Origin: J089 sp964549745
GTDB lineage: Bacteria; Fidelibacterota; Marinisomatia; Marinisomatales; J089
Direction of reading: 5' to 3'
Length of the DNA stretch: 53,920 nt
NCBI GenBank assembly: GCA_964549745.1
Contig: CAZJWP010000004.1
Coordinates: 1 to 53,920 of the forward strand
Within the stretch, counting starts at the first letter, position 1. Every line of letters begins with the position of its first letter. Positions 28,083 to 35,542 of the stretch are shown piece by piece. The translations under genes were made by a program, and so were the position numbers. The notes below the pieces were generated by a model. It did not search any database, was not told the origin of the DNA, and worked only from the letters and a program-made list of their open reading frames with translations.

Positions 28083-29038
28083 TGCGTATCCGGTGTCTGA
28101 TACCGGCTTTGATGTGTATGGCGGTTGGGTTTTCCCAACCCGGAAAAGCAGCCTATGTGAAATATTATCTGACCCGAAATGACTTCCTGGGGGATAATGC
28201 AATTGATGCATTGGAACGAAAGGGAAAGGATCATTGGACGGTTTTCTTTAATGAAGCGAACCAACCCATTGCGATTACCCAAATCAATGCAAATGGTGAT
28301 ACAACCCAGACCGATTTACTGGGCTATGATACAATAAAAGTATTAACCCAGAAGTACCATTACGATTCTCAAACCCGGCTTCATTGGTTAGCGCTTTATG
28401 GCGATGACGAAGCGTGGAGCGTTGCATTCAGGGATTGGACGCTCCCCGAAAATACCCGGCTCAGTTTCAGCGATCAGGAATCCCGATTTGAGCTGGATAG
28501 TCTTGGTCGAATCTCAAATATTATTTTTACAACAGTAGATGGTAATCGCTACGGGCGAATCGATATGATCTATACTCAGGATGGAAGAAAGTCGGAAGAG
28601 ATTTGGAAATCGCTGCCGGGGGGACAGGTCGTTCGCCGGTACCACTATCAATTCGATAAAGATGGGAATCCTGCCGCAATGTTCGAATACGGCCGTTCCG
28701 GAGAATCTATTAGTGAAGTGGATTTAACTTTAGCGCCAGCCGATCGATTGTATAAAATACCACCTCCGAAATTGGGGAATCGTTTGATGGAAGCGGAATC
28801 CATCATTCAATCAATTAATACTTCCGGTGATACCTCGGGACAGCCGGCACTTCTTCCGGTATTAATGGATGATTTGGTCCAATTGAGTGACGGGCAACTT
28901 TTGATCGGGAAGATCGTCTCCGTGGACACCGACGGTCTCAAATTCAATAACTCCGGCAGTGAAACTTTAACGATACCGGTGGAACGAATTGACTGGGCCA
29001 GAACCCGAAACGGGAAATACGTTATACATCAAAAATAG
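28082..29038 (+). CDS. Exported protein of unknown function
   Basis: The product is 318 aa with a signal peptide ending AVGFS before QPGK. The middle has YHYQFDKDGNPAAMFEYGRS-like text recalling RHS/YD strand repeats but too short to call. The last 60 residues (LVQLSDGQLLIGKIVSVDTD, then IPVERIDWART) look like a small Sm-like or PilZ-like beta barrel. I do not recognise the family. ATG 28082 overlaps the stop of the NHL gene (TGATG); GTG 28079 is an alternative. It ends the 15315-29038 operon. Confidence 0.65.
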   Translation: MRIRCLIPALMCMAVGFSQPGKAAYVKYYLTRNDFLGDNAIDALERKGKDHWTVFFNEANQPIAITQINANGDTTQTDLLGYDTIKVLTQKYHYDSQTRLHWLALYGDDEAWSVAFRDWTLPENTRLSFSDQESRFELDSLGRISNIIFTTVDGNRYGRIDMIYTQDGRKSEEIWKSLPGGQVVRRYHYQFDKDGNPAAMFEYGRSGESISEVDLTLAPADRLYKIPPPKLGNRLMEAESIIQSINTSGDTSGQPALLPVLMDDLVQLSDGQLLIGKIVSVDTDGLKFNNSGSETLTIPVERIDWARTRNGKYVIHQK

Positions 29039-29069
29039 GATTTGAATTACGTCTTTAGGACACGTTTAA

Positions 29070-29118
29070 CCTTAAACCTATAACCTATAACCTTAAACTT
29101 TGAACCTCGAACCTTCCA
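29070..29118. repeat. Seven tandem degenerate heptamers, CCTTnAA type
   Basis: Seven contiguous 7-base units are visible: CCTTAAA, CCTATAA, CCTATAA, CCTTAAA, CTTTGAA, CCTCGAA and CCTTCCA. They lie in the 150-base gap after the gene ending at 29038. The register is exact, with variation mainly at positions 4 and 5. The reverse-complement unit occurs at 13219-13246. Confidence 0.7.
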
Positions 29119-29188
29119 TTGCCATCTCCCGTTGTTTTCCAGAATATGCGCCTTTAAATTTCATAATCATTCTAAGAAGGATTCCAAC

Positions 29189-29968
29189 ATGCGTCGATGG
29201 GGACAAATCATATTTTCATTTCTAATCATGGGTTCGGTTGTTTACCCGCAGAGTGGAGTTGCTTACCCGCCGCCTACTCATCTCATTACCATCCCGACGG
29301 CGGGAGGATTGGTGCGGGGAAGCTTTTCCATGGAAATGCGGATTCAGCGTGAAGGCGGACTTAGTGTCGGTTTGACGACCGGGATCACCGATCGCTTCCA
29401 GTTTGGAGTATCATACGGTGCAAGTCACTTAATCGGAGACAGCACCATCGATTGGTATCCCCGGCCGGAAGCATCACTCAAATATCGCCTGCTGGATGAA
29501 ACCGATCGGATACCCGGGTTAGCCATTGGAATAGACACTCAGGGATTTGGCCAATACCATTCCGACAGCACGGAACAACGTTACGATATCAAGTCTTACG
29601 GACTTTACCTGGCCTCCAGTAAAAACTGGAAAACACCGCTTGGCAACATGGGTTTACATGCCGGAACGAATTACAGTTTCACGGAACGGTCCGATGGCGA
29701 TAGCGATATCAATCTCTTTTTTGGCTGGGATATGGAAATTAATCCGGAGTTATCGTTACTGGCGGAATACAATGCAGCCTTGAATCAGAACAGTATGACG
29801 GCCAGGAATTTGAGCCTTGCCCGGGGAGGATTCTTAAACGCAGCAGTGCGATGGACTTTCGTTGAACATCTGCATATTGAAATGGATTTCAACAATTTAT
29901 TATTCGATCAAAACCGGGTTTCTTCATTTAATAGAGAATTAAAAATCACATACATTGAATATTTCTAA
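29189..29968 (+). CDS. Putative outer-membrane porin-like barrel
   Basis: From ATG 29189 the product is 259 aa. AAGG at 29177-29180 gives a good 8-base spacing, and this start yields a clean signal sequence; cleavage may be before QSG or before YPPP. The mature part is alternating strands (SVGLTTGITDRFQFGVSYG, LSLLAEYNAAL) and ends in aromatic YIEYF, as outer-membrane barrels do. I do not recognise a specific family. It sits 12 bases before the TPR gene and is likely co-transcribed with it. Confidence 0.7.
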   Translation: MRRWGQIIFSFLIMGSVVYPQSGVAYPPPTHLITIPTAGGLVRGSFSMEMRIQREGGLSVGLTTGITDRFQFGVSYGASHLIGDSTIDWYPRPEASLKYRLLDETDRIPGLAIGIDTQGFGQYHSDSTEQRYDIKSYGLYLASSKNWKTPLGNMGLHAGTNYSFTERSDGDSDINLFFGWDMEINPELSLLAEYNAALNQNSMTARNLSLARGGFLNAAVRWTFVEHLHIEMDFNNLLFDQNRVSSFNRELKITYIEYF

Positions 29969-29980
29969 AGGGAGGTGAAT

Positions 29981-30727
29981 ATGAAACGAATCATGGTATT
30001 TGTCTTTTTTCTGATCGGGGTCAGCTTAAGCGCTCAAACTGTATCCGATTTATTGGCACAGGCTGATAAACTGCACGATGCGGATAAATACGATCAGGTA
30101 TATACCGTGCTGAAACAAGCTGAGAAAATGGAACCGGATAACTTTGAGGTGATCTGGCGTTTGGCCCGTGCTCATTTTGATTTGTCTGACAATACAACGG
30201 ATGAGGACGTTATTTCCAAAAATATATATGCCGGTTTTGATTATGCCAAACGGGCACTGGAAATGCATCCGGACCGAGCGGAATCACACAAGTGGTATGG
30301 AATTTTAATCGGACGGGTTGGTGAACTGGAGGGCACTGAACAGAAGATAAAAAATTCGTATCAGGTAGCTGAACACACTATGAAAGCAATTGAACTGGAT
30401 CCTTCCGATGCCGGGAATTACCATGTCATGGGTCGCTGGAACTACACTTTGGCGGATCTGAGTTGGATTGAGCGGCAGATCGCCAGTTTGATATATGCCA
30501 CACCTCCGGAAGCCAGTTTTGAAGCCGCACGCGATTATTTTCAGAAGGCAATCGACCATGATCCTGCAGATATCCGGAATTACGTCTGGTTAGGGAAAAC
30601 CTACGAAGAGCTTGATGAAGATGATTCGGCAGCCGCGGCCTATAAAAAAGCGATTAGTCTGAAAGCTGATTCGGATAGTGACCGGATTTTACAGGACCAG
30701 GCGAAAGAATTACTGGACGATTTATAA
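29981..30727 (+). CDS. Exported TPR protein resembling eukaryotic RMDN/FAM82
   Basis: The 248-residue product has a signal peptide (SLSA then QTVSD) and tetratricopeptide repeats. The block from AESHKWYGILIGRVGELEG through KIKNSYQVAEHTMKAIELDP, GRWNYTLADLSWIERQIASL and YATPPEASFEAARDYFQKAI follows, from memory, the order of motifs in animal RMDN1-3 (regulator of microtubule dynamics; RMDN3 is PTPIP51). Eukaryotic members act at membranes and PTPIP51 moves lipids at contact sites; the bacterial role is unknown. ATG 29981 has GGGAGG at 29970-29975. A periplasmic location is expected. A generic TPR protein is the conservative call. Confidence 0.8.
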   Translation: MKRIMVFVFFLIGVSLSAQTVSDLLAQADKLHDADKYDQVYTVLKQAEKMEPDNFEVIWRLARAHFDLSDNTTDEDVISKNIYAGFDYAKRALEMHPDRAESHKWYGILIGRVGELEGTEQKIKNSYQVAEHTMKAIELDPSDAGNYHVMGRWNYTLADLSWIERQIASLIYATPPEASFEAARDYFQKAIDHDPADIRNYVWLGKTYEELDEDDSAAAAYKKAISLKADSDSDRILQDQAKELLDDL

Positions 30728-30750
30728 GTTGCAATCCAAACAAAATTCAG

Positions 30751-30776
30751 AGGCCGGGATGAAACCCGGCCTTTGT
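30751..30776 (+). terminator. Intrinsic terminator after the TPR gene
   Basis: AGGCCGGG (30751-30758) pairs with CCCGGCCT (30765-30772) around a 6-base loop, followed by TTGTGT. The stem is strong but the T-tract short. It overlaps the leader of the Nudix gene, whose ATG is 16 bases downstream, so it may also modulate that gene. Confidence 0.65.
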
Positions 30777-30787
30777 GTATCAGAAAT

Positions 30788-31324
30788 ATGAAGAAAGAAA
30801 TTAAACGAACCGGCTCAACAGTATTCAAGGGGAAACTACTGGAGGTTCATCTGGATGAGGTGAAACTTCCCGATGGAAGGACAGCCGAACGGGAATACAT
30901 CATCCATCAGGGTGCGGTTGTTATGATTCCCGTTTTACCGGATGGGGAATTGGTATTTGTACAGCAATATCGTTATGCGCAAAGCCAATTCATGATAGAA
31001 TTACCGGCTGGGAAGATCGATCCCGGTGAAGATTTTATGACAACCGCTGATCGTGAATTGCGGGAAGAGATTGGTTACCGGTCAAAAAAATTAACCTTAC
31101 TGGGTGAGTTGGATCCTTGTGTAGGTTACAGCAATGAACATATGGGCATCGTACTGGCTGAAAATCTGGTACCGGATTCCATCGATGGTGACGACGATGA
31201 ATGGCTCGAAATACTGACCGCAGAGTTCGATGAAGCCTTGGATTGGGTGTGGTCAGGCAAAATTACAGATGCAAAAACATTAGCTTCGTTATTATGGTAT
31301 ACAAAAATTAAAGAACGGGTATGA
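30788..31324 (+). CDS. Nudix hydrolase, ADP-ribose pyrophosphatase type
   Basis: The 178-residue protein has a full Nudix box GKIDPGEDFMTTADRELREE continuing IGY (consensus GX5EX7REUXEEXGU), preceded by VVMIPVLPDGELVFVQQYRY and the ELPAGKI motif shared by ADP-ribose pyrophosphatases. It should hydrolyse ADP-ribose or a related nucleotide sugar in the cytoplasm. ATG 30788 is the start; an upstream in-frame reading would begin inside the terminator. The stop overlaps the queG start (ATGA). Confidence 0.88.
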   Translation: MKKEIKRTGSTVFKGKLLEVHLDEVKLPDGRTAEREYIIHQGAVVMIPVLPDGELVFVQQYRYAQSQFMIELPAGKIDPGEDFMTTADRELREEIGYRSKKLTLLGELDPCVGYSNEHMGIVLAENLVPDSIDGDDDEWLEILTAEFDEALDWVWSGKITDAKTLASLLWYTKIKERV

Positions 31325-32283
31325 TTTCCCAAGCGGACCTTACTCAGAAGCTAAAAAAGGCTGTCCTGGATTTGGGATTCCAAAAGGTGGGTATTGCTCC
31401 GGTTCTTCCCGATGTTTTAACAAAACAACGACTTCAAGATTGGTGGGACAGTGGTTTTGCCGGAACCATGGAGTGGATCGGAAAACGGATTCAGGAAAGG
31501 GGAGATATGACCGCGTATTTTCCAGAAGCACGTTCCGTTTTGGTTGTGGCTATGAATTATTATACCGGACGCAGCACGGATCGCGTCGGCGCTGCCAGGG
31601 ATGGAATTAAGATCAGTAATTACGCTTGGGGGCAGGACTACCACGAGATCATCCGGTCTCGTCTGAAAGAATTACAAACCCAATATGAACAGTGGACAGA
31701 GGGTGGTCACAGCCGGGTTTGTGTGGACACATCACCGGTGATGGAAAAAGCGTGGGCCCGGAAAGCAGGTTTGGGATGGATAGGGAAACATACAAATCTG
31801 ATCACCCGTGATTTTGGGAGTTGGGTGTTTTTGGGCGAAATGATTGTCGATCGCGAGTTGGATTATGATCCTCCATTTGAATTGGACCATTGCGGAACCT
31901 GCGCGGCCTGCATTGAAGCTTGTCCCACAAAAGCACTGACCGAATATGTCCTGGATGCACGAAAATGTCTATCATATCTGACGATCGAATATCGAGGTGA
32001 TTATTCCAAAGATGACCATCTTCCCCGGGACGGTTGGGTCTATGGTTGTGATATATGTCAGGATGTGTGCCCATGGAACCAAAGCGCAGAGACCATGAGT
32101 GATGAGAATATCTTTCAACCGATTTCGGAGATTGAAACCTGGACGGTTGAGCAGTGGGAATCAATGGAAAAAGAAGATTTTGAAAGGTTGTTTCGGAAAT
32201 CGCCTATAAAACGAACAAAATTCACAGGTTTGAAAAGAAACCTTAAATTCGTGCTCAACGAGTCAGGTGATATTGATCCATAG
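31321..32283 (+). CDS. queG: Epoxyqueuosine reductase QueG
   Basis: QueG performs the last step of queuosine synthesis at tRNA wobble G34, reducing epoxyqueuosine with cobalamin and two 4Fe-4S clusters. The 320 residues include CVDTSPVMEKAWARKAGLGW, ferredoxin motif one HCGTCAACIEACPTKAL, and motif two GCDICQDVCPWNQ. The length is close to the family, without the C-terminal HEAT extension of some members. It starts on an ATGA overlap with the Nudix gene and is followed by elbB after 54 bases. It needs cobalamin, which fits the B12-dependent metH nearby. Confidence 0.95.
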   Translation: MISQADLTQKLKKAVLDLGFQKVGIAPVLPDVLTKQRLQDWWDSGFAGTMEWIGKRIQERGDMTAYFPEARSVLVVAMNYYTGRSTDRVGAARDGIKISNYAWGQDYHEIIRSRLKELQTQYEQWTEGGHSRVCVDTSPVMEKAWARKAGLGWIGKHTNLITRDFGSWVFLGEMIVDRELDYDPPFELDHCGTCAACIEACPTKALTEYVLDARKCLSYLTIEYRGDYSKDDHLPRDGWVYGCDICQDVCPWNQSAETMSDENIFQPISEIETWTVEQWESMEKEDFERLFRKSPIKRTKFTGLKRNLKFVLNESGDIDP

Positions 32284-32305
32284 AGTGATATCGCCTGTAT
32301 TTTGA
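32273..32305 (+). promoter_or_regulatory. Possible promoter of elbB
   Basis: TTGATC (32273-32278) and TATTTTGA (32298-32305) are separated by 19 bases and lie at the end of queG and in the gap before elbB. The same two elements, 17 bases apart, stand before the metH riboswitch. Confidence 0.35.
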
Positions 32306-32337
32306 TTGGTTTTAATTGAAAATAAATTGGAGGAATT

Positions 32338-33003
32338 ATGCCAAAAGTAGGAGTCGTACTATCCGGTTGCGGTGTCAATGACGGAGCTGAAATCCATGAA
32401 TCGGTGATCACCATGTTGGCGCTGGACCGCGCCGGGGCTGAAATGGTATTGATGGCTCCCAATATTGATCAACTTCATGTGATCAATCATATAACGGGGG
32501 AAGAAATAGAAAACGAATCCCGGAATGTATTGGTGGAATCCGCCCGTATTGCCCGGGGGAATATTAAGGACATCGCAGGAGAAACAGGCGAAGACCTGGA
32601 TGCACTTATTTTCCCCGGTGGATTTGGGGTTGCCAAGAATCTTTGCGATTATGCCATGACCGGTGCCGATTGTATGGTGAACCCGGATGTGGAACGTCTG
32701 GCACGAGCGGTTCATAAAGAAGGGAAACCGTTAGGGGTCATATGCATTGCGCCCGCCATGATGGCAAAGGTTTTAGGATCGCAGGGCGAAGCTGTCGAGC
32801 TGACGATTGGTTACGACAAACAGACGGCCAATGACATTAATAAAATGGGGGCTCATCACGTTGAATGTCCGGTGGATGACATCGTAGTGGACAAAGAAAG
32901 GAAAGTAGTTTCAACACCCGCTTACATGGAAGCAAAACGGATCAGCGAAGCAGCAGCGGGTATAGAAAAGCTGGTTACAGAAATCTTAGGAATGATCGGT
33001 TAA
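32338..33003 (+). CDS. elbB: ElbB-family DJ-1/PfpI glyoxalase-like protein
   Basis: The 221-residue protein matches ElbB (SCRP-27A), a cytoplasmic class-I glutamine-amidotransferase-like protein reported to have weak glyoxalase activity and named for a role near isoprenoid synthesis. Visible are VGVVLSGCGVNDGAEIHESV, DALIFPGGFGVAKNL and LGVICIAPAMMAKVLG, where Cys in VICIAP sits at the nucleophile elbow. GGAGGAATT gives a good ribosome site. Its stop overlaps that of the convergent toast-rack gene (TTAA at 33000-33003). Confidence 0.92.
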   Translation: MPKVGVVLSGCGVNDGAEIHESVITMLALDRAGAEMVLMAPNIDQLHVINHITGEEIENESRNVLVESARIARGNIKDIAGETGEDLDALIFPGGFGVAKNLCDYAMTGADCMVNPDVERLARAVHKEGKPLGVICIAPAMMAKVLGSQGEAVELTIGYDKQTANDINKMGAHHVECPVDDIVVDKERKVVSTPAYMEAKRISEAAAGIEKLVTEILGMIG

Positions 33004-33911
33004 TCTTCCCGACCTAACAAATCAATTTCAGTGTGGCCTAAACCTACGCTGAGTGAGATATTTATCGTCGGACGTTCCGGGAGCCATCTCCCGGACTTGT
33101 AGTGATGATCGTCAATTTTCTTAAGTTCCGAGATATCTACGGACGAGAGGAACGTTTCGTCTACCGTGACCCGGATATTCGCATCTTCCGGTAAAACAAG
33201 GCTTAAAGAACCTAAGCCTACTTCGGCATCCAGCATTAGGTTGGATTTCATAGAACCACGCATATCGACATAGGCCGATCCTAAACCAACATCGAGTTTC
33301 ATATAATGGGTGTTAAGATTCCCCAGGTTATACGCTTTTAAATCACCCAATCCATTTGATAGCCGTACAGAATCACAGCTTTCAACATTGGGTTTATCCA
33401 CATTGATTTTTACCTGGCTGAGGCCACAATCCATCGAAAGATTTCGAAGTGATAATCCGGTCAGGTCCAGATCGGCTGACCCCATTCCAAGATTCATACT
33501 CAAATTGGATGGAATGTCAATCGGAAGACCAAAATCAATTTCACTCTGGAGATATTGTTCCTGGCTTTTGAAGTTCTCTGTATCAAATTTAAAGTTGAAG
33601 GGTAGTCCCGTATCAATATCGGCCCCAGGTGTGGTTAATTTCACTTTCAACTTACCGGTGGAACCCATACGGTCAAATGTAACCTTTGGCTGAGTGCGAT
33701 GCGTTTGATAGGAAAGACTTCCTAATATTTCGCTATCATCTTTCAACGGTTTGATTGTCAGGGCGCCAAAACCATAATCAAAATTCAGTTCTAAGGCGGA
33801 CAAATCATTGATTGAATAATGATATGTATCAGTCACATGATGTGACAGGGTATCCTGGCCTTGAAGGAAGGTTGCGGCAATCAGCAGAGTGAATAGGATG
33901 TGACGATTCAT
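33000..33911 (-). CDS. Exported toast-rack/LiaF-like protein
   Basis: The 303-residue product has a signal peptide (FLQG then QDTLS) and a long beta-solenoid-like body with LSALELNFDYGFGALTIKPL, NLSMNLGMGSADLDLTGL and NISLSVGLGHTEIDLLG. This resembles the toast-rack and LiaF C-terminal domains linked to envelope stress responses. It is the last gene of the ECF sigma operon, 5 bases after the barrel fusion gene. I infer a periplasmic or surface structural role. Its stop overlaps the convergent elbB stop. Confidence 0.75.
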   Translation of the reverse strand: MNRHILFTLLIAATFLQGQDTLSHHVTDTYHYSINDLSALELNFDYGFGALTIKPLKDDSEILGSLSYQTHRTQPKVTFDRMGSTGKLKVKLTTPGADIDTGLPFNFKFDTENFKSQEQYLQSEIDFGLPIDIPSNLSMNLGMGSADLDLTGLSLRNLSMDCGLSQVKINVDKPNVESCDSVRLSNGLGDLKAYNLGNLNTHYMKLDVGLGSAYVDMRGSMKSNLMLDAEVGLGSLSLVLPEDANIRVTVDETFLSSVDISELKKIDDHHYKSGRWLPERPTINISLSVGLGHTEIDLLGRED

Positions 33912-33916
33912 GATTT

Positions 33917-35539
33917 TTAGAAGTATAGGGTGAACCGGATCGTGGTTTGATAACGGGACGGAACATCCATGGATTTTGCGATATTGAAAACAACATCCAC
34001 ATCATCCTGATCCACTGATCCAATGCTAACTCCGGCAGCATGGATCATATTCCCGGAATAAGCTGAGAAATCAGTTATTGAATATGGTTGGTACATATCC
34101 ATCCATGCGTGACCGGCGCTGTAAAAAGGTGAAATAAACATATCCATATCAAGAAATTCCGGAGTGAATATTAAGGCCAGGCTTCCTTCGATCATTTCGT
34201 CACCTTGTTGTTCTTTAAAATCATGTGCGCCTACTGAACCTAATCCACCGACACCAAAATACCGAAAAGCGGGCAGACTACCCTGCGCTGTTCCAAGTAA
34301 AATCCGACCACGGAGCAGAATTCCCCTTGTGAATTCAAGATTTGTCGTAGTTGAGACAAATATCCGGGCATTCAAATCCTGTAAATTGGAGGCCAACAGG
34401 TCCTGGGTAGATAAGTTATCGCCGAATAATTCAGCATTGATATGAGCCGCCAGTCCTGTGTGTAGCAAGCTGTACTCAGATGTTTTTGCATCAGCTGTAA
34501 TTGAGAAATAGTTGGCATTGTAGGGATTAAATGTCAGGCCGCTGCGCAAGGCGCGATCGTGATTAAACAAACTCCACAAATTGACTACGCCAAGGGTATC
34601 CCGATTAACTGAATTAATCGAAAAAGAAGAACGAATTCCCCAGAAAGCTAAACCCAATCCTGCGTGCCAGCCTTCCTCATTCCAGCGATCCATGAAATCC
34701 TGGCGGCCCAGCAATCCTGAGACGGTATTTTCAGATTGAGAAATACGATAATAATCGTCGGTACGGGAATGGTTAGACAATCCGGCAAACAAGATCAGGT
34801 TCTTATTTTGGAAGAATGATTTCTGGAAGTCCATTCCGCCTACCAGCGAGTGATCGGCTTGCCGATAGCCCAGTGACAAACTCAGGCTGAATGTAGATTC
34901 CCCGTCACGATCCCACACCGTATTGATTGGCGTAAAGACATATCCTTCATTCCGGTTGTAAACAAACCATGTGGTCTTTGGATGGACCCAACTGTAATGA
35001 GAATTTTCATCACCACAGCCTTCATGATCCCGATCATCCGACCAGTCCCAATTCCAATGCCCGGAAGAGTCACCGGGAGACCCTGTTTCCCGATAGACCA
35101 ATCCTTCGGTTAGATTTGTCTCAATAATCTTACCGTTGATGACAGCCTTATTTGATTTCTGGACTTTTCCCCCCAAGGCTAATATGTCACCATCTACCAC
35201 AGCATTATCATGGATGAATACGTTCCCGCCAATGACAGTGGCATCACCATTCAGAACACCATCCACAGTTAGGTTACCGCCAATAACGCGAACATTATTG
35301 TCATAGGTTTCATCAGCAGCGATAGTCAGATCACCGAAAATTTTAGTTTCTTTGGAATCCAGGTGCGATTTGGTTGTGGTTGGCGTGTCCGGGAATGCAT
35401 CGGATTTTGAAACGGATACGGTTGAATCTCCGACCATATCTTTGGCATTTTTCATCCAGGCTTCTTTGGATACGGCAGTTGTTGAATCCTGTGCAAACAG
35501 AGAATAAAAGCTCAAGAATAGTGTAAGGAAATATTTCAT
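33917..35539 (-). CDS. Polymer-forming solenoid fused to a surface-antigen (D15-like) barrel
   Basis: The 540 residues begin with a signal peptide (SLFA then QDST). Residues about 55-145 form a bactofilin-like right-handed solenoid with repeated hydrophobic steps (VRVIGGNLTVDGVLNGDATV, IGGNVFIHDNAVVDG, ILALGGKV). An Asp/His-rich spacer follows, then about 180-540 is a barrel with late motifs (YFGVGGLGSVGAHDF, EGSLALIFTPEF, PFYSAGHAWMD) and aromatic end RFTLYF, resembling the C-terminal end of BamA/TamA-type surface antigens. I infer an outer-membrane barrel with a periplasmic or surface solenoid. It lies 3 bases after the DUF4097 gene. Confidence 0.78.
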   Translation of the reverse strand: MKYFLTLFLSFYSLFAQDSTTAVSKEAWMKNAKDMVGDSTVSVSKSDAFPDTPTTTKSHLDSKETKIFGDLTIAADETYDNNVRVIGGNLTVDGVLNGDATVIGGNVFIHDNAVVDGDILALGGKVQKSNKAVINGKIIETNLTEGLVYRETGSPGDSSGHWNWDWSDDRDHEGCGDENSHYSWVHPKTTWFVYNRNEGYVFTPINTVWDRDGESTFSLSLSLGYRQADHSLVGGMDFQKSFFQNKNLILFAGLSNHSRTDDYYRISQSENTVSGLLGRQDFMDRWNEEGWHAGLGLAFWGIRSSFSINSVNRDTLGVVNLWSLFNHDRALRSGLTFNPYNANYFSITADAKTSEYSLLHTGLAAHINAELFGDNLSTQDLLASNLQDLNARIFVSTTTNLEFTRGILLRGRILLGTAQGSLPAFRYFGVGGLGSVGAHDFKEQQGDEMIEGSLALIFTPEFLDMDMFISPFYSAGHAWMDMYQPYSITDFSAYSGNMIHAAGVSIGSVDQDDVDVVFNIAKSMDVPSRYQTTIRFTLYF

Positions 35540-35542
35540 TGA

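Noticed and set aside
29070..29118. Telomere-like CCTAA-type repeat
   Set aside because: The unit is seven bases and degenerate, the window is bacterial chromosome, and the repeat is internal.
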